From the NCBI GenBank assembly GCA_003241895.1, contig QBLY01000002.1, positions 1 through 64,000 of the forward strand: a stretch of 64,000 nt of DNA, read 5' to 3'. This document shows, in pieces, positions 1-10,210 of this stretch. Origin of the DNA: Lysobacteraceae bacterium. Lineage in GTDB: Bacteria; Pseudomonadota; Gammaproteobacteria; Xanthomonadales; Xanthomonadaceae. The notes under the pieces were generated by a model. That model saw only the letters and a list, made by a program, of their open reading frames with translations. It searched no databases and had not been told where the DNA came from. Numbering within the stretch: the stretch's first letter is position 1; each line of letters begins with the position of its first letter. A program made the position numbers and the translations under genes.

Positions 1-114
1 TGCTAGAAGAGGGGGCGCACAAAGCGCCTCAGTGACGTAACGCTAACACCGGCGGGGCCGCGGCGACAACCCGCGTGGCCACCCATGCCCCGGCCGGGGC
101 CGGGGCGGAAGGCC

Positions 115-441
115 TCAAAGAGCCTTGTCCATGAACTGCGCGAGCTGGGCCTTGCCCACCGCGCCGACCTGGGTGGAGTGCACCTTGCCGTCCTTGAACA
201 ACATCAGGGTGGGGATGCCGCGCACGGCGTACTGCCGCGGCGTCTGCGGGTTCTGGTCGATATTGATCTTCACCACTTTGACCTTGCCCGCGTAGGTGCC
301 GGCCAGCTCGTCCACCATCGGACCGATCATCTTGCAGGGACCGCACCACTCGGCCCAGAAATCCACCAAAACCGGGGTGTCGGACTTGAGTACCTGGGCC
401 TCGAAGTCGCTATCGCCCACGTGCACTACCTGGTCGCTCAT
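115..441 (-). CDS. trxA: Thioredoxin
   Basis: A 108-residue cytoplasmic thioredoxin, the usual length for the family, that reduces protein disulfides through a CxxC dithiol. The active-site motif WAEWCGPCK is intact and the cis-proline loop GIPTLMLF follows. I start it at the ATG at 441 (MSDQVVHV), because the longer reading frame upstream adds 57 low-complexity residues foreign to the family. The gene is divergent from rhlB, the same neighbourhood as in many gammaproteobacteria. Identification is secure. Confidence 0.96.
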   Translation of the reverse strand: MSDQVVHVGDSDFEAQVLKSDTPVLVDFWAEWCGPCKMIGPMVDELAGTYAGKVKVVKINIDQNPQTPRQYAVRGIPTLMLFKDGKVHSTQVGAVGKAQLAQFMDKAL

Positions 442-611
442 GCCTTCAAACTCCTGATTCGCTTGGGGACGCGGCCGGTTGCGGCCGCCTATTGAGTTAA
501 ACTGGGGCGCTGACGAAAGTAAATCAACCGCCAGCGGTACTCCCGGACGCGCCGAGTTTGCGACCCCCGGGCAACCCGCGCAAGCGCAGAGACGCGCATC
601 CAGAGAGTCCA

Positions 612-2312
612 ATGTCCGACAAGCCCCTGACTGATATCCCTTTTTCCAACTTCGAACTGCACCCGGCGCTCCAGGCCGGACTGGCAGCCGCCGGGTTCAC
701 CCGCTGCACGCCGATCCAGGCCCTGACCCTGCCGCTGGCCCTCGCCGGCCGCGATGTCGCCGGCCAGGCCCAGACCGGCACCGGCAAGACCCTGGCCTTC
801 CTGGTCGCGCTGATGAACCGGCTGCTGACCCGCCCGGCCCTGGCCGACCGCAAGCCCGAGGACCCGCGCGCGCTCATCCTGGCGCCCACCCGTGAGCTGG
901 CCATCCAGATCCACAAGGACGCGGTGAAGTTCGGCGCCGACGTCGGCCTGCGCTTCGCCCTGGTATACGGCGGCGTGGACTACGACAAGCAGCGCGAACT
1001 GCTGCAGCAGGGCGTGGACGTGATCATCGCCACCCCCGGCCGCCTGATCGACTACGTCAAGCAGAGCAAGGTCGTTTCCCTGCACGCCTGCGAAGTGTGC
1101 GTGCTCGACGAAGCCGACCGCATGTTCGACCTGGGCTTCATCAAGGACATCCGCTTCCTGCTGCGCCGCATGCCCATCCGCACCGAGCGCCAGACCCTGC
1201 TGTTCTCCGCCACCCTCAGCCACCGCGTGCTGGAGCTGGCCTACGAACACATGAACGAGCCCGAGAAGCTCGTGGTCGAGTCCGAGTTCATCACCAACGC
1301 CAAGGTCCGCCAGCTGGTCTATTTCCCGGCCGACGAAGAGAAGATCCCGCTGCTGATCGGCCTGCTGACCCGCAGCGAGGGCCACCGCACGATGGTGTTC
1401 GTGAACACCAAGGTCTGGGTCGAGCGCGTGGCGCGCGGCCTGGAACGCGCCGGCTTCCGCGTCGGCGTGCTGTCGGGCGACGTGCCGCAGAAGAAGCGCG
1501 AAACCCTGCTGGCGCGGTTCCAGAAGGGCCAGCTCGACATCCTGGTGGCCACCGACGTGGCCGCCCGCGGCCTGCACATCGACGGCGTGTCGCACGTCTA
1601 CAACTACGACCTGCCGTTCGACGCCGAGGACTACGTGCACCGCATCGGCCGCACCGCCCGCCTGGGTGCCGAGGGCGACGCCATCAGCTTCGCCTGCGAG
1701 CGCTACGCCATGTCGTTGCCCGACATCGAGGCCTTCATCGAGCAGAAGCTGCCGGTGGCCGCGGTCGAGGCCGACCTGCTGGTGGCCAGGCCGCGCGCGC
1801 CGCGCGAAAAGGTCGAAGGCGAGGAAGAGGGCGAAAGCGTCAGCGCCATTTTCCGTGAAGTGCGCGAAGCCAAGGCGGCCGAGGACGAGCGCCGCGGCGT
1901 GACCCGCGGCGGCCGCAGCGGCAGCGGCGGTCGCGATGCCGGCCGTCCCGGCGGCGGTTCCCGCGAGCGCAGCGGCCCGCGCCCCGGTGCCCAGCGTGAG
2001 CGCAAGCCGGCCGTGGCCGAAGCGGCCCTGCCGCCGGTGGTCGAGGCGCCGGTGGACCCCACGCGCCCGGCGCAGCGCCCCGCGCCGTCTTCGCCCATGC
2101 AGGTGGATCCGACCGCGCCGGAGCGCAAGCGTCGCCGCCGTCGCGGCGGCCGCCCGGTGGTTGACGGCGCGCCGGCGGACGCCGGCGCCAAGTCGCGCTC
2201 GCCCGACGCTGCGGCGAAGGCGCCGGCCCCGGGCGAAAAGCCTTCGCTGTTGGGCCGCCTGAAAGCCGGCCTGCGCTCGCTGGTGAAGCGCACGCCGCCC
2301 ACCGGCCACTGA
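612..2312 (+). CDS. rhlB: ATP-dependent DEAD-box RNA helicase RhlB
   Basis: A 566-residue DEAD-box helicase that unwinds structured RNA, in many bacteria as part of the RNA degradosome. Visible motifs are the Q motif around Gln36, Walker A AQTGTGKT at residues 53-60, PTRELA near 92, DEAD at 166-169, SAT at 199-201 and HRIGRTAR in the second RecA domain. From about residue 400 the protein becomes an Arg/Gly/Pro/Ala-rich basic tail, much longer than in E. coli RhlB (421 residues), typical of xanthomonad homologues and likely to bind RNA. The start at 612 (MSDKPLTD) matches the family N-terminus. It is the first gene of a compact plus-strand run with ftsE 22 bases downstream. Confidence 0.93.
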   Translation: MSDKPLTDIPFSNFELHPALQAGLAAAGFTRCTPIQALTLPLALAGRDVAGQAQTGTGKTLAFLVALMNRLLTRPALADRKPEDPRALILAPTRELAIQIHKDAVKFGADVGLRFALVYGGVDYDKQRELLQQGVDVIIATPGRLIDYVKQSKVVSLHACEVCVLDEADRMFDLGFIKDIRFLLRRMPIRTERQTLLFSATLSHRVLELAYEHMNEPEKLVVESEFITNAKVRQLVYFPADEEKIPLLIGLLTRSEGHRTMVFVNTKVWVERVARGLERAGFRVGVLSGDVPQKKRETLLARFQKGQLDILVATDVAARGLHIDGVSHVYNYDLPFDAEDYVHRIGRTARLGAEGDAISFACERYAMSLPDIEAFIEQKLPVAAVEADLLVARPRAPREKVEGEEEGESVSAIFREVREAKAAEDERRGVTRGGRSGSGGRDAGRPGGGSRERSGPRPGAQRERKPAVAEAALPPVVEAPVDPTRPAQRPAPSSPMQVDPTAPERKRRRRRGGRPVVDGAPADAGAKSRSPDAAAKAPAPGEKPSLLGRLKAGLRSLVKRTPPTGH

Positions 2313-2334
2313 CCCCCACCGCCGCCCGCCGCGC

Positions 2335-3021
2335 ATGGCCCTGCTCCGCTTCGACAACGTCACCAAGGCCTACCCCGGAAGCGCGCCCGCGCTGAGCGAG
2401 GTCAGCTTCAGCGTCGAGGAAGGCGAAATGCTCTTCGTCACCGGCCACTCCGGCGCAGGCAAGAGCACTTTGCTGCGGCTGGTGCACCTGTCGGAGCGGC
2501 CCAGCCGCGGCACCGTGCTGGTGAACGAACGCAACCTGGCCAAGGTCCGCGGCGGCAAGGTGCCGCTGCACCGCCGTCAGGTGGGCGTGGTGTTCCAGGA
2601 CCACCGCCTGCTCACCGACCGCAGCGTTTACGACAACGTGGCGCTGCCGCTGCTGATCGCCGGCACGCCGGGTGCACAAGTGGGCAAGCGCGTGCGCGCC
2701 ATGCTCGACAAGGTCGGCCTGGGCGAACGCGAGCGCTCGCTGCCGATGCAGCTTTCCACCGGTGAACAGCAGCGCGTGGGCATCGCCCGGGCCATCATCG
2801 CCCAGCCCCAACTGCTGGTGGCCGACGAACCCACCGGCAACCTCGACCCGCAGCTGGCGGCCGAGATCATGCAGCTGTTCGCCTCGCTGCCGGCGCTGGG
2901 CACCACGGTGATCGTCGCCAGCCACGACCTGGCGCTGGTCAAGCGCATGCGCCGCCGCGTGCTGGTGCTCGACCACGGCCGGCTGGCCGACGACATTTCG
3001 CCCGAGGACCTCGCGGCATGA
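2335..3021 (+). CDS. ftsE: Cell division ATP-binding protein FtsE
   Basis: A 228-residue ABC ATPase that pairs with FtsX at the division septum to control peptidoglycan hydrolases. Walker A GHSGAGKST spans 37-45, the Q-loop is VFQDH near 87, the signature reads STGEQQ at 141-146, Walker B is LLVADEPTGNLD near 160, and the switch histidine lies in VASHD. The signature has Thr where E. coli FtsE has Gly (LSGGEQQ); this is a conservative variation and not a sign of decay. The stop overlaps the ftsX start by four bases (ATGA), so the two are probably translationally coupled. Confidence 0.95.
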   Translation: MALLRFDNVTKAYPGSAPALSEVSFSVEEGEMLFVTGHSGAGKSTLLRLVHLSERPSRGTVLVNERNLAKVRGGKVPLHRRQVGVVFQDHRLLTDRSVYDNVALPLLIAGTPGAQVGKRVRAMLDKVGLGERERSLPMQLSTGEQQRVGIARAIIAQPQLLVADEPTGNLDPQLAAEIMQLFASLPALGTTVIVASHDLALVKRMRRRVLVLDHGRLADDISPEDLAA

Positions 3022-3995
3022 GCGCCAAGGGCGACACCCGCGCCAAACCCGCGGCCGCCGAGCGCAAGAAGGCCGGCGGGCTGGGCAGCCGCCTGCGCGC
3101 CTGGCGCGAACAGCACCTGTATTCGCTGGTTTCCAGCCTGGGCCGCCTCGCCGCGCGCCCGGTGGCTACCGGGCTCACCGTGGGCGTCATGGCGATCGCG
3201 CTGGCGCTGCCGCTGGGCCTGGGCATGGCGCTGGGCAACATCGAGCGCTTTTCCGGCAGCGTCACCGAGTCGCGCGAGATCGGCGTGTTCCTCAAGCCCG
3301 AGGTCACCGTGGCGCAGGCGCGCGAGCTCGCGGACGGCATCGGCGCGCGCGCCGACGTGGTGGCGGTGGGTGTCCGCACCCCGGACGAAGGCCTGGCCGA
3401 GTTCCGCGCGATGAGCGACCTGGCCGGTGCACTGGACGTGCTTGAGGACAACCCGCTGCCGACCGTGCTGGTGGTGCAGCCCAAGGGCGACGGCGACACC
3501 CTGGCCGCCGACCTGCGCCAGCTGCCGCAGGCCGACATCGTCCAGCACGACGCCGCGTGGCGGCAGCGCCTGTCGGCCTGGCTGGCCTTCGGCGAGCGCG
3601 TGGTGCAGGTGGTGGCGGTGCTGCTGGGCCTGGGCGTGCTGCTGGTGGTGGGCAACACGGTGCGCCTGGACATCGGCGCGCGCAGCGAGGAAATCGCCGT
3701 GCTGCAGCACCTGGGCGCCACCGATGCCTTTGTCCGCCGCCCGTTCCTTTACCTGGGCGCCTGGTACGGGCTGGCCGCCGGCGTGCTGGCCGGCCTGCTG
3801 CTGGCGGTGGCCGGGCTGCTGATGCAGGGTCGCCTGTCGGCCCTGGTGGCCAGCTATGGCACGCAATTCGACCTGTCGGGCCCCGGGCTGCGCGGCAGCC
3901 TGATCCTCCTGGCCGGGTCGGCGTTGATGGGGTGGCTGGGCGCGTGGCTCGCAACCGGGCATCATCTACGTCGGACCCGTCCCGTGGACGTGTGA
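3018..3995 (+). CDS. ftsX: Cell division protein FtsX (permease-like subunit)
   Basis: A 325-residue inner-membrane partner of FtsE. It has a basic cytoplasmic N-terminus (about 1-50), a first membrane segment near 52-75 (GLTVGVMAIALALPLGLGMA), a periplasmic domain of about 120 residues, and three more hydrophobic segments near 195-220, 240-265 and 295-315, the usual FtsX topology. The family is not a transporter; it transmits ATPase-driven movement to periplasmic amidase activators. The next start codon follows after one base, so a receiver-domain gene is probably in the same transcript. Confidence 0.93.
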   Translation: MSAKGDTRAKPAAAERKKAGGLGSRLRAWREQHLYSLVSSLGRLAARPVATGLTVGVMAIALALPLGLGMALGNIERFSGSVTESREIGVFLKPEVTVAQARELADGIGARADVVAVGVRTPDEGLAEFRAMSDLAGALDVLEDNPLPTVLVVQPKGDGDTLAADLRQLPQADIVQHDAAWRQRLSAWLAFGERVVQVVAVLLGLGVLLVVGNTVRLDIGARSEEIAVLQHLGATDAFVRRPFLYLGAWYGLAAGVLAGLLLAVAGLLMQGRLSALVASYGTQFDLSGPGLRGSLILLAGSALMGWLGAWLATGHHLRRTRPVDV

Positions 3996-3996
3996 A

Positions 3997-4839
3997 ATGA
4001 GCAACCCCAGTTTCCGCAGTTTCGACACCAGCTCGCCGCGCATCATGGTCGTGGACGGGTCGAAGGTCGTGCGCAAGATGATCGAAGGCGTGCTGCGCCA
4101 GCAGCTGCCCGGGCTGGAGTTCGTCGGCTGCGAAACGGGCGAGGAAGCCAAGGCCGCGCTGCAGGCCGGCGCCGTCAACCTGGTTACCACCGCCCTGCGC
4201 CTGCCCGACATGGATGGCCTCGACCTGGCCCGCTACCTGCGCGAGCACACGCCGCAGGCCTACATCCCCATCATCGTGGTCTCGGGCGACGTGCAGGAGC
4301 GGCTGGAAAGCCGCTCGATCAGCGACGACGTCACCGACTACTTCGACAAGGCGCTGGGCTTCAACGCCCTGGCCGCCTTCATCAAGGGCTACGTGGCGCC
4401 CGAGTCCGAGGCCGGCGGCGAGGTGCTTTACGTCGAGGACAGCCGCGTGGTCGCCATGGCCACCCGCCGCATGCTCGAGAAGCACAACCTCACCGTCACC
4501 CACGCCACCGGCGTCGAGGACGCCATCGCGCACCTGGAAACCCTGCGCGCGCAGGGCAAGGTGCCGGGCCCCGACATCGTGCTCACCGACGTGTACTTGA
4601 AGGGCGAACTGACCGGCAAGGACCTGCTGCATTCGATCCGGCACGATTTCGGCTACGCCAAGGGCCTGCTGCCGGTGTTGGTGATGACCGGCGACGCCAA
4701 CCCGGCCAACCAGAGCGACCTGCTGCGCGAAGGCGCCAACGACCTGGTGCAAAAGCCCATCGAAGAGCGCCTGCTGATCACCAAGCTGCTGTTCCAGCTG
4801 CGCGTGGGCCGGATGCTGCGCGAGAAGCTCGGCAACTAA
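3997..4839 (+). CDS. Tandem receiver-domain protein (pseudo-receiver plus receiver)
   Basis: A 280-residue protein made of two CheY-like receiver domains and no output domain. The second (about 142-268) is complete: acidic pocket Glu147/Asp148, phosphoacceptor Asp198 in IVLTDVYL, Thr231 and Lys253. The first (about 14-132) is degenerate: one pocket acid is replaced (VVDGS, Gly21) and the phosphoacceptor position is Ala66 in TTALRLPDMDG, although Lys118 remains. The first domain therefore probably cannot be phosphorylated and may serve binding or dimerisation. It lies one base after ftsX and three bases before ung, so it is probably co-transcribed with the division genes. No cognate kinase is nearby and its target is unknown. 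Confidence 0.85.
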   Translation: MSNPSFRSFDTSSPRIMVVDGSKVVRKMIEGVLRQQLPGLEFVGCETGEEAKAALQAGAVNLVTTALRLPDMDGLDLARYLREHTPQAYIPIIVVSGDVQERLESRSISDDVTDYFDKALGFNALAAFIKGYVAPESEAGGEVLYVEDSRVVAMATRRMLEKHNLTVTHATGVEDAIAHLETLRAQGKVPGPDIVLTDVYLKGELTGKDLLHSIRHDFGYAKGLLPVLVMTGDANPANQSDLLREGANDLVQKPIEERLLITKLLFQLRVGRMLREKLGN

Positions 4840-4842
4840 GGC

Positions 4843-5580
4843 GTGGCCGACCAGCACGTGCCCGACGAGGGCCGCGTCCGCCTGGAGCCTTCCTGGAAGG
4901 CCCGCGTCGGCGACACCCTGCAGCGTCCCGACATGCGCGAACTCGGCGCCTTCCTGCGTCGGGAAAAAGCGCGCGGCAAGCACGTATTCCCGCCCGGGCC
5001 GCGCATCTTCTCTGCGCTCGAGGCCACGCCCTTCGACCGGGTGAAGGTGGTGATCCTGGGCCAGGACCCTTACCACGGCGCCGGCCAGGCCCACGGCCTG
5101 TGCTTCTCGGTGCTGCCGGGCGTGCCCGTGCCGCCGTCGCTGCAGAACATCTACAAAGAGCTCCACGCCGACCTGGGCATCGCACCGGCCGACCACGGCT
5201 GCCTGCTGTCCTGGGCCCGGCAGGGCGTGCTGCTGCTCAACGCCGTGCTGACGGTGGAGGAGGGCAAGGCCGGCGCCCACCAGGGCAAGGGCTGGGAAGG
5301 CTTCACCGACGCCATCGTCCAGGCCCTGGACCGCGAGCGGGAAGGCCTGGTGTTCATGCTGTGGGGAAGCTATGCCCAGGCCAAGGGCAAACTGGTGGAT
5401 CCGCGACGGCACTGCATGCTGCGGGCCCCGCACCCCTCGCCGCTGTCGGCCTACCGGGGGTTCCTGGGCTGCGGCCACTTCGGCAAGGCCAACCGCTGGC
5501 TCGAGGGCGCCCGGCAGGCCCCGATCGATTGGGCGCTGCCGCCGCGGGCCGAGGTCGAGGCCCTGCTGGCGGGGGCTTGA
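4843..5580 (+). CDS. ung: Uracil-DNA glycosylase, family 1
   Basis: A 245-residue enzyme that removes uracil from DNA in base-excision repair. The water-activating motif GQDPYH is at 73-78 (catalytic Asp75) and the DNA-intercalation loop HPSPLS is at 197-202; the uracil-recognition stretch [10 protein letters not shown] is near 130. The start is a GTG at 4843, three bases after the preceding stop codon, with TAAGG just upstream as a weak ribosome site. It is the last gene of the rhlB-ftsEX run. Length and motifs are those of an active family-1 enzyme. Confidence 0.96.
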   Translation: MADQHVPDEGRVRLEPSWKARVGDTLQRPDMRELGAFLRREKARGKHVFPPGPRIFSALEATPFDRVKVVILGQDPYHGAGQAHGLCFSVLPGVPVPPSLQNIYKELHADLGIAPADHGCLLSWARQGVLLLNAVLTVEEGKAGAHQGKGWEGFTDAIVQALDREREGLVFMLWGSYAQAKGKLVDPRRHCMLRAPHPSPLSAYRGFLGCGHFGKANRWLEGARQAPIDWALPPRAEVEALLAGA

Positions 5581-5650
5581 AGCCCGCTGTTGCGTCCCCA
5601 GATTCCTTCCACGGGCGGGAAGCTGGCTGTTCCATGAATGGAACGGACTG

Positions 5651-5678
5651 GGAACTTCCGGCCTATTTAGCACTCGAA
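5651..5678 (+). promoter_or_regulatory. Sigma-E-like promoter for rpoH
   Basis: GGAACTT (5651-5657), a 16-base spacer and TCGAA (5674-5678) closely match the extracytoplasmic sigma-E consensus (GGAACTT, N15-16, TCNNA). The -10 part lies inside the CIRCE palindrome. E. coli rpoH also has a sigma-E promoter, so the assignment fits known biology, but it is inferred from sequence only. Confidence 0.6.
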
Positions 5679-5693
5679 TAGTCCGAGTGCTAA
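5667..5693. promoter_or_regulatory. CIRCE operator (HrcA binding site) upstream of rpoH
   Basis: The sequence TTAGCACTC, nine spacer bases, GAGTGCTAA is an exact match to the CIRCE consensus with no mismatch in either arm. CIRCE is the operator of the heat-shock repressor HrcA. Its place 25 bases before the likely rpoH start, across the -10 of the sigma-E-like promoter, suggests that HrcA represses rpoH here. No hrcA gene is in the window. Confidence 0.9.
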
Positions 5694-5718
5694 ACTCCAG
5701 CCCATGAAAGAGGAATCG

Positions 5719-6576
<858 letters not shown>

Positions 6577-6600
6577 TCCCAGGCGGCGATGCCTTGCCCA

Positions 6601-6632
6601 ACGACGGCCCCGACAGGGGTCGTCGTCGTTTC
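6601..6632 (+). terminator. Rho-independent terminator after rpoH
   Basis: ACGACGGCCCC, loop GACA, GGGGTCGTCGT (6601-6626) forms an 11-position stem with minor mismatch, followed by a short T-containing stretch (CGTTTC). It lies between the convergent rpoH and ndh genes and may serve mainly rpoH. Confidence 0.6.
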
Positions 6633-7890
6633 AGGGTTCCCGGTCGCGGCGCCCGACGATGATCCGGGCGTGCCGCTGGTAGGTCCAGTACGACCAGCCC
6701 CAGTTCACCAGCACGATGATGCGGTTGCGGAAGCCGATCAGGAAGAACAGGTGGGCCACCAGCCAGAACCACCAAGCCAGCAGGCCAGAAAGCTTGAGGG
6801 TGCCGTAGTGCACCACCGCGGCCATGCGGCCGATGGTCGCCAGGTTGCCGTAGTCGCGGTAGCGGAACGGCTTGGCCGCGATCCCGCGCACGCGATCGCG
6901 GACCACGGCGGCCACGTGCTCGCCCATCTGCTTGGCCGCCGGCGCCACGCCGGGCACGGGCTTGCCGTCCTGCTGCACGCTGGCCAGGTCGCCGATCACG
7001 AACACCTCGGGGTGCCCGGGCAGCGACAGGTCGGGTGCGACCGGGACGCGGCCGGCGCGATCGGTGGGCACGCCAAGCTGCCTGCCGAGCGGTGATGCCG
7101 CCACACCCGCCGCCCACAGCACGGTGCGGCTGTCGATGCGCGCATCGCCCATCGTGACGCCGTCGGCATTGATCGCCGTCACCGGTTTTCCGGTATGCAC
7201 TTCGACACCGAGCTTGAGCAGCTGCAGCCGCGTCTTTTCCGACAGCTCCGGCGGCATCGCCGCCAGCACGCGTGGCCCGGCCTCGACCAGGTGCACGCGC
7301 GCGCTGCGCACGTCGGCGCGACGGAACTCGCGCGGCAGGGTGTGGCGCGCGATCTCCGCCAGGGTGCCGGCCAATTCGACGCCGGTCGGGCCACCGCCGA
7401 TCACCACGAAGTTGAGCAGTCGCCGACGCGCGTCGGCGTCGTCTTCGCGTTCGGCCGCTTCGAAGGCCGACAACACCCGGCTCCGGATCGCCAGCGCATC
7501 GTCGAGCGTCTTGAGGCCCGGCGCGTGTTCCGCCCAGGCGTCGTGGCCGAAATAGGCGTGGGTGGCGCCGGTGGCGACCAGCAGATAGTCATAGTCCAGG
7601 TTGCCCTGGGCCAGGGATACGCGGCGCGCGCCAAGGTCGATGGCAAGCGCGTCGTCCATCCGCACCGTGACGTTGGACTGCTTGCGCAGGATGTGGCGCA
7701 GCGGCGCGGCGATGTCCGGCGCGGACAGCCCGGCCGTCGCGACCTGGTAGAGCAGGGGCTGGAAGAGATGGTGGTTGGTGCGATCCACCAGCGTGATGCG
7801 GACCGGTGCCGAGGCCAGGGCACGCGTCGCCCACAGGCCGCCGAAGCCTCCGCCCAGCACCAGCACGTGCGGCACATGCGCGCTATCCAT
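6631..7890 (-). CDS. ndh: NAD(P)/FAD-dependent oxidoreductase, type II NADH dehydrogenase
   Basis: A 419-residue single-subunit, non-proton-pumping NADH:quinone oxidoreductase. It has an N-terminal FAD-binding Rossmann motif VLGGGFGGLWA (about 10-20), the second dinucleotide fold VVIGGGPTGVELAG near 165, the FAD-contacting GDLA segment near 300, and the quinone-site-like AAKQMGEH. The hydrophobic C-terminal part (LLAWWFWLVAHLFFLIG) would attach it to the inner face of the membrane. The start at 7890 (MDSAHVPHV) has AGGAAG at ribosome-site distance and lies ten bases after the priA stop, so it is probably co-transcribed with priA. Confidence 0.88.
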   Translation of the reverse strand: MDSAHVPHVLVLGGGFGGLWATRALASAPVRITLVDRTNHHLFQPLLYQVATAGLSAPDIAAPLRHILRKQSNVTVRMDDALAIDLGARRVSLAQGNLDYDYLLVATGATHAYFGHDAWAEHAPGLKTLDDALAIRSRVLSAFEAAEREDDADARRRLLNFVVIGGGPTGVELAGTLAEIARHTLPREFRRADVRSARVHLVEAGPRVLAAMPPELSEKTRLQLLKLGVEVHTGKPVTAINADGVTMGDARIDSRTVLWAAGVAASPLGRQLGVPTDRAGRVPVAPDLSLPGHPEVFVIGDLASVQQDGKPVPGVAPAAKQMGEHVAAVVRDRVRGIAAKPFRYRDYGNLATIGRMAAVVHYGTLKLSGLLAWWFWLVAHLFFLIGFRNRIIVLVNWGWSYWTYQRHARIIVGRRDREP

Positions 7891-7900
7891 CGTTGCTTCC

Positions 7901-10093
7901 TCAGTACAAATCCGTGGGGTCCACGTCCAGCGACCAGCGCACCTTGCGCGCCGACTTGAGCGCCTGCAGGCGCGGCAGCCAGTCTTGCAGCGCCGCGTGC
8001 AGCGGCGCGCGCTGGGGCGCGTCGAGCAGGATCTGGCCGCGCGCCTTGCCGGCGCGGCGCGCCATCGGCGCGGGCATCGGTCCATTCAACTGCACGCCGT
8101 CGTGTGCGCCGAATTCGTCGCGCGCTTCGCGCAGGAACGACTGCATGTCCGATTCGGTGGGCGCTTCGGCACGCAGCAGGGCCAAATGCGCGTAGGGCGG
8201 GAATTGCGCCACCTCGCGCTCGGCCAACTGCAGCGCCGCCACCGCGGGGTAGCCGCCGGCCAGCAGCGTGTTGAGCAGCGGGTGCTCGGGGTGGTGGGTC
8301 TGCAGCAGCACTTCGCCCGGCAGCTGCGCGCGACCTGCGCGACCGGCCACCTGGATCAGCAGCTGCGCCAGCTTTTCACCGGCTCGGAAGTCGGCGCTGA
8401 ACAGGCCTTCGTCCACGCCCACCACGGCCACCAGCGTCAGGCGCGGCAGGTCGTGGCCCTTGGCCAGCATCTGGGTGCCGACCAGGATGCCGGACTGTTC
8501 GCCGAAGGCCTCCAGGTGCTTTTCGATGGCGTCGCGCCGGCGGGTGGTCTCGCGGTCCACGCGTATCAGCAGCGCATCGGGGAAGCGCTCGGCCAGCGCT
8601 TCCTCGATGCGTTCGGTGCCGGCGCCCTGCGGCTGCAGCGCCAGGCTGGCGCAGTCGGGGCAGGCGTTGGGTGGCGTGGCGCGCGCACCGCAGTGGTGGC
8701 AGATCAGGCGGCGGCCGCCGGCGTGCACGGTCATCGCCGCGTCGCAGCGCTTGCAGTGCGCACTCCAGCCGCAGTCATGGCAGATCAGCACCGGGGCGTA
8801 GCCGCGTCGGTTCTTGAATACCAGCGCCTGTTCGCCGCGCGCCAGGCAGCGACCGACGGCGTCGAGCAGGTCTTGGGACAGGCCGTTGCGCAGCGGTCGC
8901 TTGCGCACGTCCACCACCCGCACCACGGGTGGCCGTGCGCCGCCGGCGCGCTGCCCCAGCCGCAGGTGGCGGTAGCGCCCCTGCAGCGCGTTGTGCAGCG
9001 ACTCCAGCGACGGCGTGGCGCTGCCCAGCAGCACCGGGACGCCCAGCTTGCTGGCCCGCACCAGGGCCAGGTCGCGGGCGTGGTAGCGGATGCCGTCCTG
9101 CTGTTTGTAGGAGCCGTCGTGCTCTTCGTCCACCACGATCAAGCCGGCCTCGGGCAGCGGGCAGAAGATCGCCGAGCGCGTGCCCACCAGCACCCGTGCT
9201 TCGCCTCGCGCCATCGCGGTCCAGGCCCGCGCCCGCTCGCCGTCGGCCAGCCCCGAGTGCAGCGCGTGCACCGGGACGCCCAGCCGGCTGCGGAATCGCT
9301 GCAGCGCCTGCGGGGTCAGGCCGATCTCGGGCACCAGCACCAGCGCTTGCCGACCGGCCGCCAGGCAGTCGGCGATGGCCTGCAGGTAGACCTCGGTCTT
9401 GCCGCTGCCGGTGACGCCCTCCAGCAGGTAGGCGCGGAATCCGGATTCAGCGCGGATCGCCGCCAGGGCTTGAGCCTGTGCGGGCATCAGGGTGGGCCCG
9501 GGCGCCGTGGCAATCGGCTCGACCTTGCCGGTGAACGCCACGCGCTCAACCAGATGCCGGTCGGCCAGGGCGCGCGCCGCCGGGCGCCATTCGCCACCGC
9601 CGGCGTCGAGTTGGTCCTCGCCCAGCGGCCGTTCGGCCAGGCGCAGCAGCAGCCGCCTTGGCTTGCCGTCCCGGCCGGGGGCGGCCGCGGCCAGCAGGCC
9701 TTCGGGCGTGGGCCGCCAGCCGTGGCGCCCGGTCTCGGGCAGTGCCTGGCCACTGCGCAGGGCGGCGGGCAGGGCGGTGGCCAGCACCTCGCCCAGCGGC
9801 GCGTGGTAGTACGCTGCGACCCAGCGCAGGCTCTCGAACAGCTCGCCCGACAGCAGCGCGGTGGCGTCCAGGCGCTCCAGCGCGGGCTTGAGGGGCGGGG
9901 TATCGCCGGCCACCGTAGCCAGGCCCACCACCAGGCCCACCTGTTCGCCGTCGCCGCGTCCGAACGGCACCCGCACCCGGCAGCCGATCCAGCCGGCGTC
10001 GGCCACCTGTCCGGCGGGCGGCAGATAGTCGAAAAGGCGCGGCAGCGGGACCGGCAGGGCGAGGCGCAGCGCGGTGTCTGGGGCGGCGGGCAT
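7901..10093 (-). CDS. priA: Primosomal replication restart helicase PriA
   Basis: A 730-residue helicase (E. coli 732) that reloads the replisome at stalled forks. It has the PriA N-terminal DNA-binding domain (LALPVPLPRLFDYLPP), Walker A GVTGSGKTEVY, the DEEH box VVDEEHDGSYKQ, and a two-zinc insertion with paired cysteines (CHDCGWSAHCKRC and CHHCG...CPDC), followed by the C-terminal helicase lobe. The start is the ATG at 10093. A TAAACT hexamer on the minus strand (10101-10106) lies only seven bases before it, so the transcript may be leaderless. Its upstream region carries DnaA boxes. Confidence 0.95.
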   Translation of the reverse strand: MPAAPDTALRLALPVPLPRLFDYLPPAGQVADAGWIGCRVRVPFGRGDGEQVGLVVGLATVAGDTPPLKPALERLDATALLSGELFESLRWVAAYYHAPLGEVLATALPAALRSGQALPETGRHGWRPTPEGLLAAAAPGRDGKPRRLLLRLAERPLGEDQLDAGGGEWRPAARALADRHLVERVAFTGKVEPIATAPGPTLMPAQAQALAAIRAESGFRAYLLEGVTGSGKTEVYLQAIADCLAAGRQALVLVPEIGLTPQALQRFRSRLGVPVHALHSGLADGERARAWTAMARGEARVLVGTRSAIFCPLPEAGLIVVDEEHDGSYKQQDGIRYHARDLALVRASKLGVPVLLGSATPSLESLHNALQGRYRHLRLGQRAGGARPPVVRVVDVRKRPLRNGLSQDLLDAVGRCLARGEQALVFKNRRGYAPVLICHDCGWSAHCKRCDAAMTVHAGGRRLICHHCGARATPPNACPDCASLALQPQGAGTERIEEALAERFPDALLIRVDRETTRRRDAIEKHLEAFGEQSGILVGTQMLAKGHDLPRLTLVAVVGVDEGLFSADFRAGEKLAQLLIQVAGRAGRAQLPGEVLLQTHHPEHPLLNTLLAGGYPAVAALQLAEREVAQFPPYAHLALLRAEAPTESDMQSFLREARDEFGAHDGVQLNGPMPAPMARRAGKARGQILLDAPQRAPLHAALQDWLPRLQALKSARKVRWSLDVDPTDLY

Positions 10094-10210
10094 GGCCGGA
10101 AGTTTAGCCTGTGGCCGACGCCGGGAGGCCTGCGTTGTCACTTGCACGTCATTGTTGCTAACTCCATCACGAATGATGCCTAAGCTACTGTTCACAAAAC
10201 CTAATACCCC

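Noticed and set aside
87-100. Perfect palindrome GCCCCGGCCGGGGC after trxA as a terminator
   Set aside because: No T-run follows on the minus strand and the loop would be absent; GC-rich palindromes are expected at this base composition.
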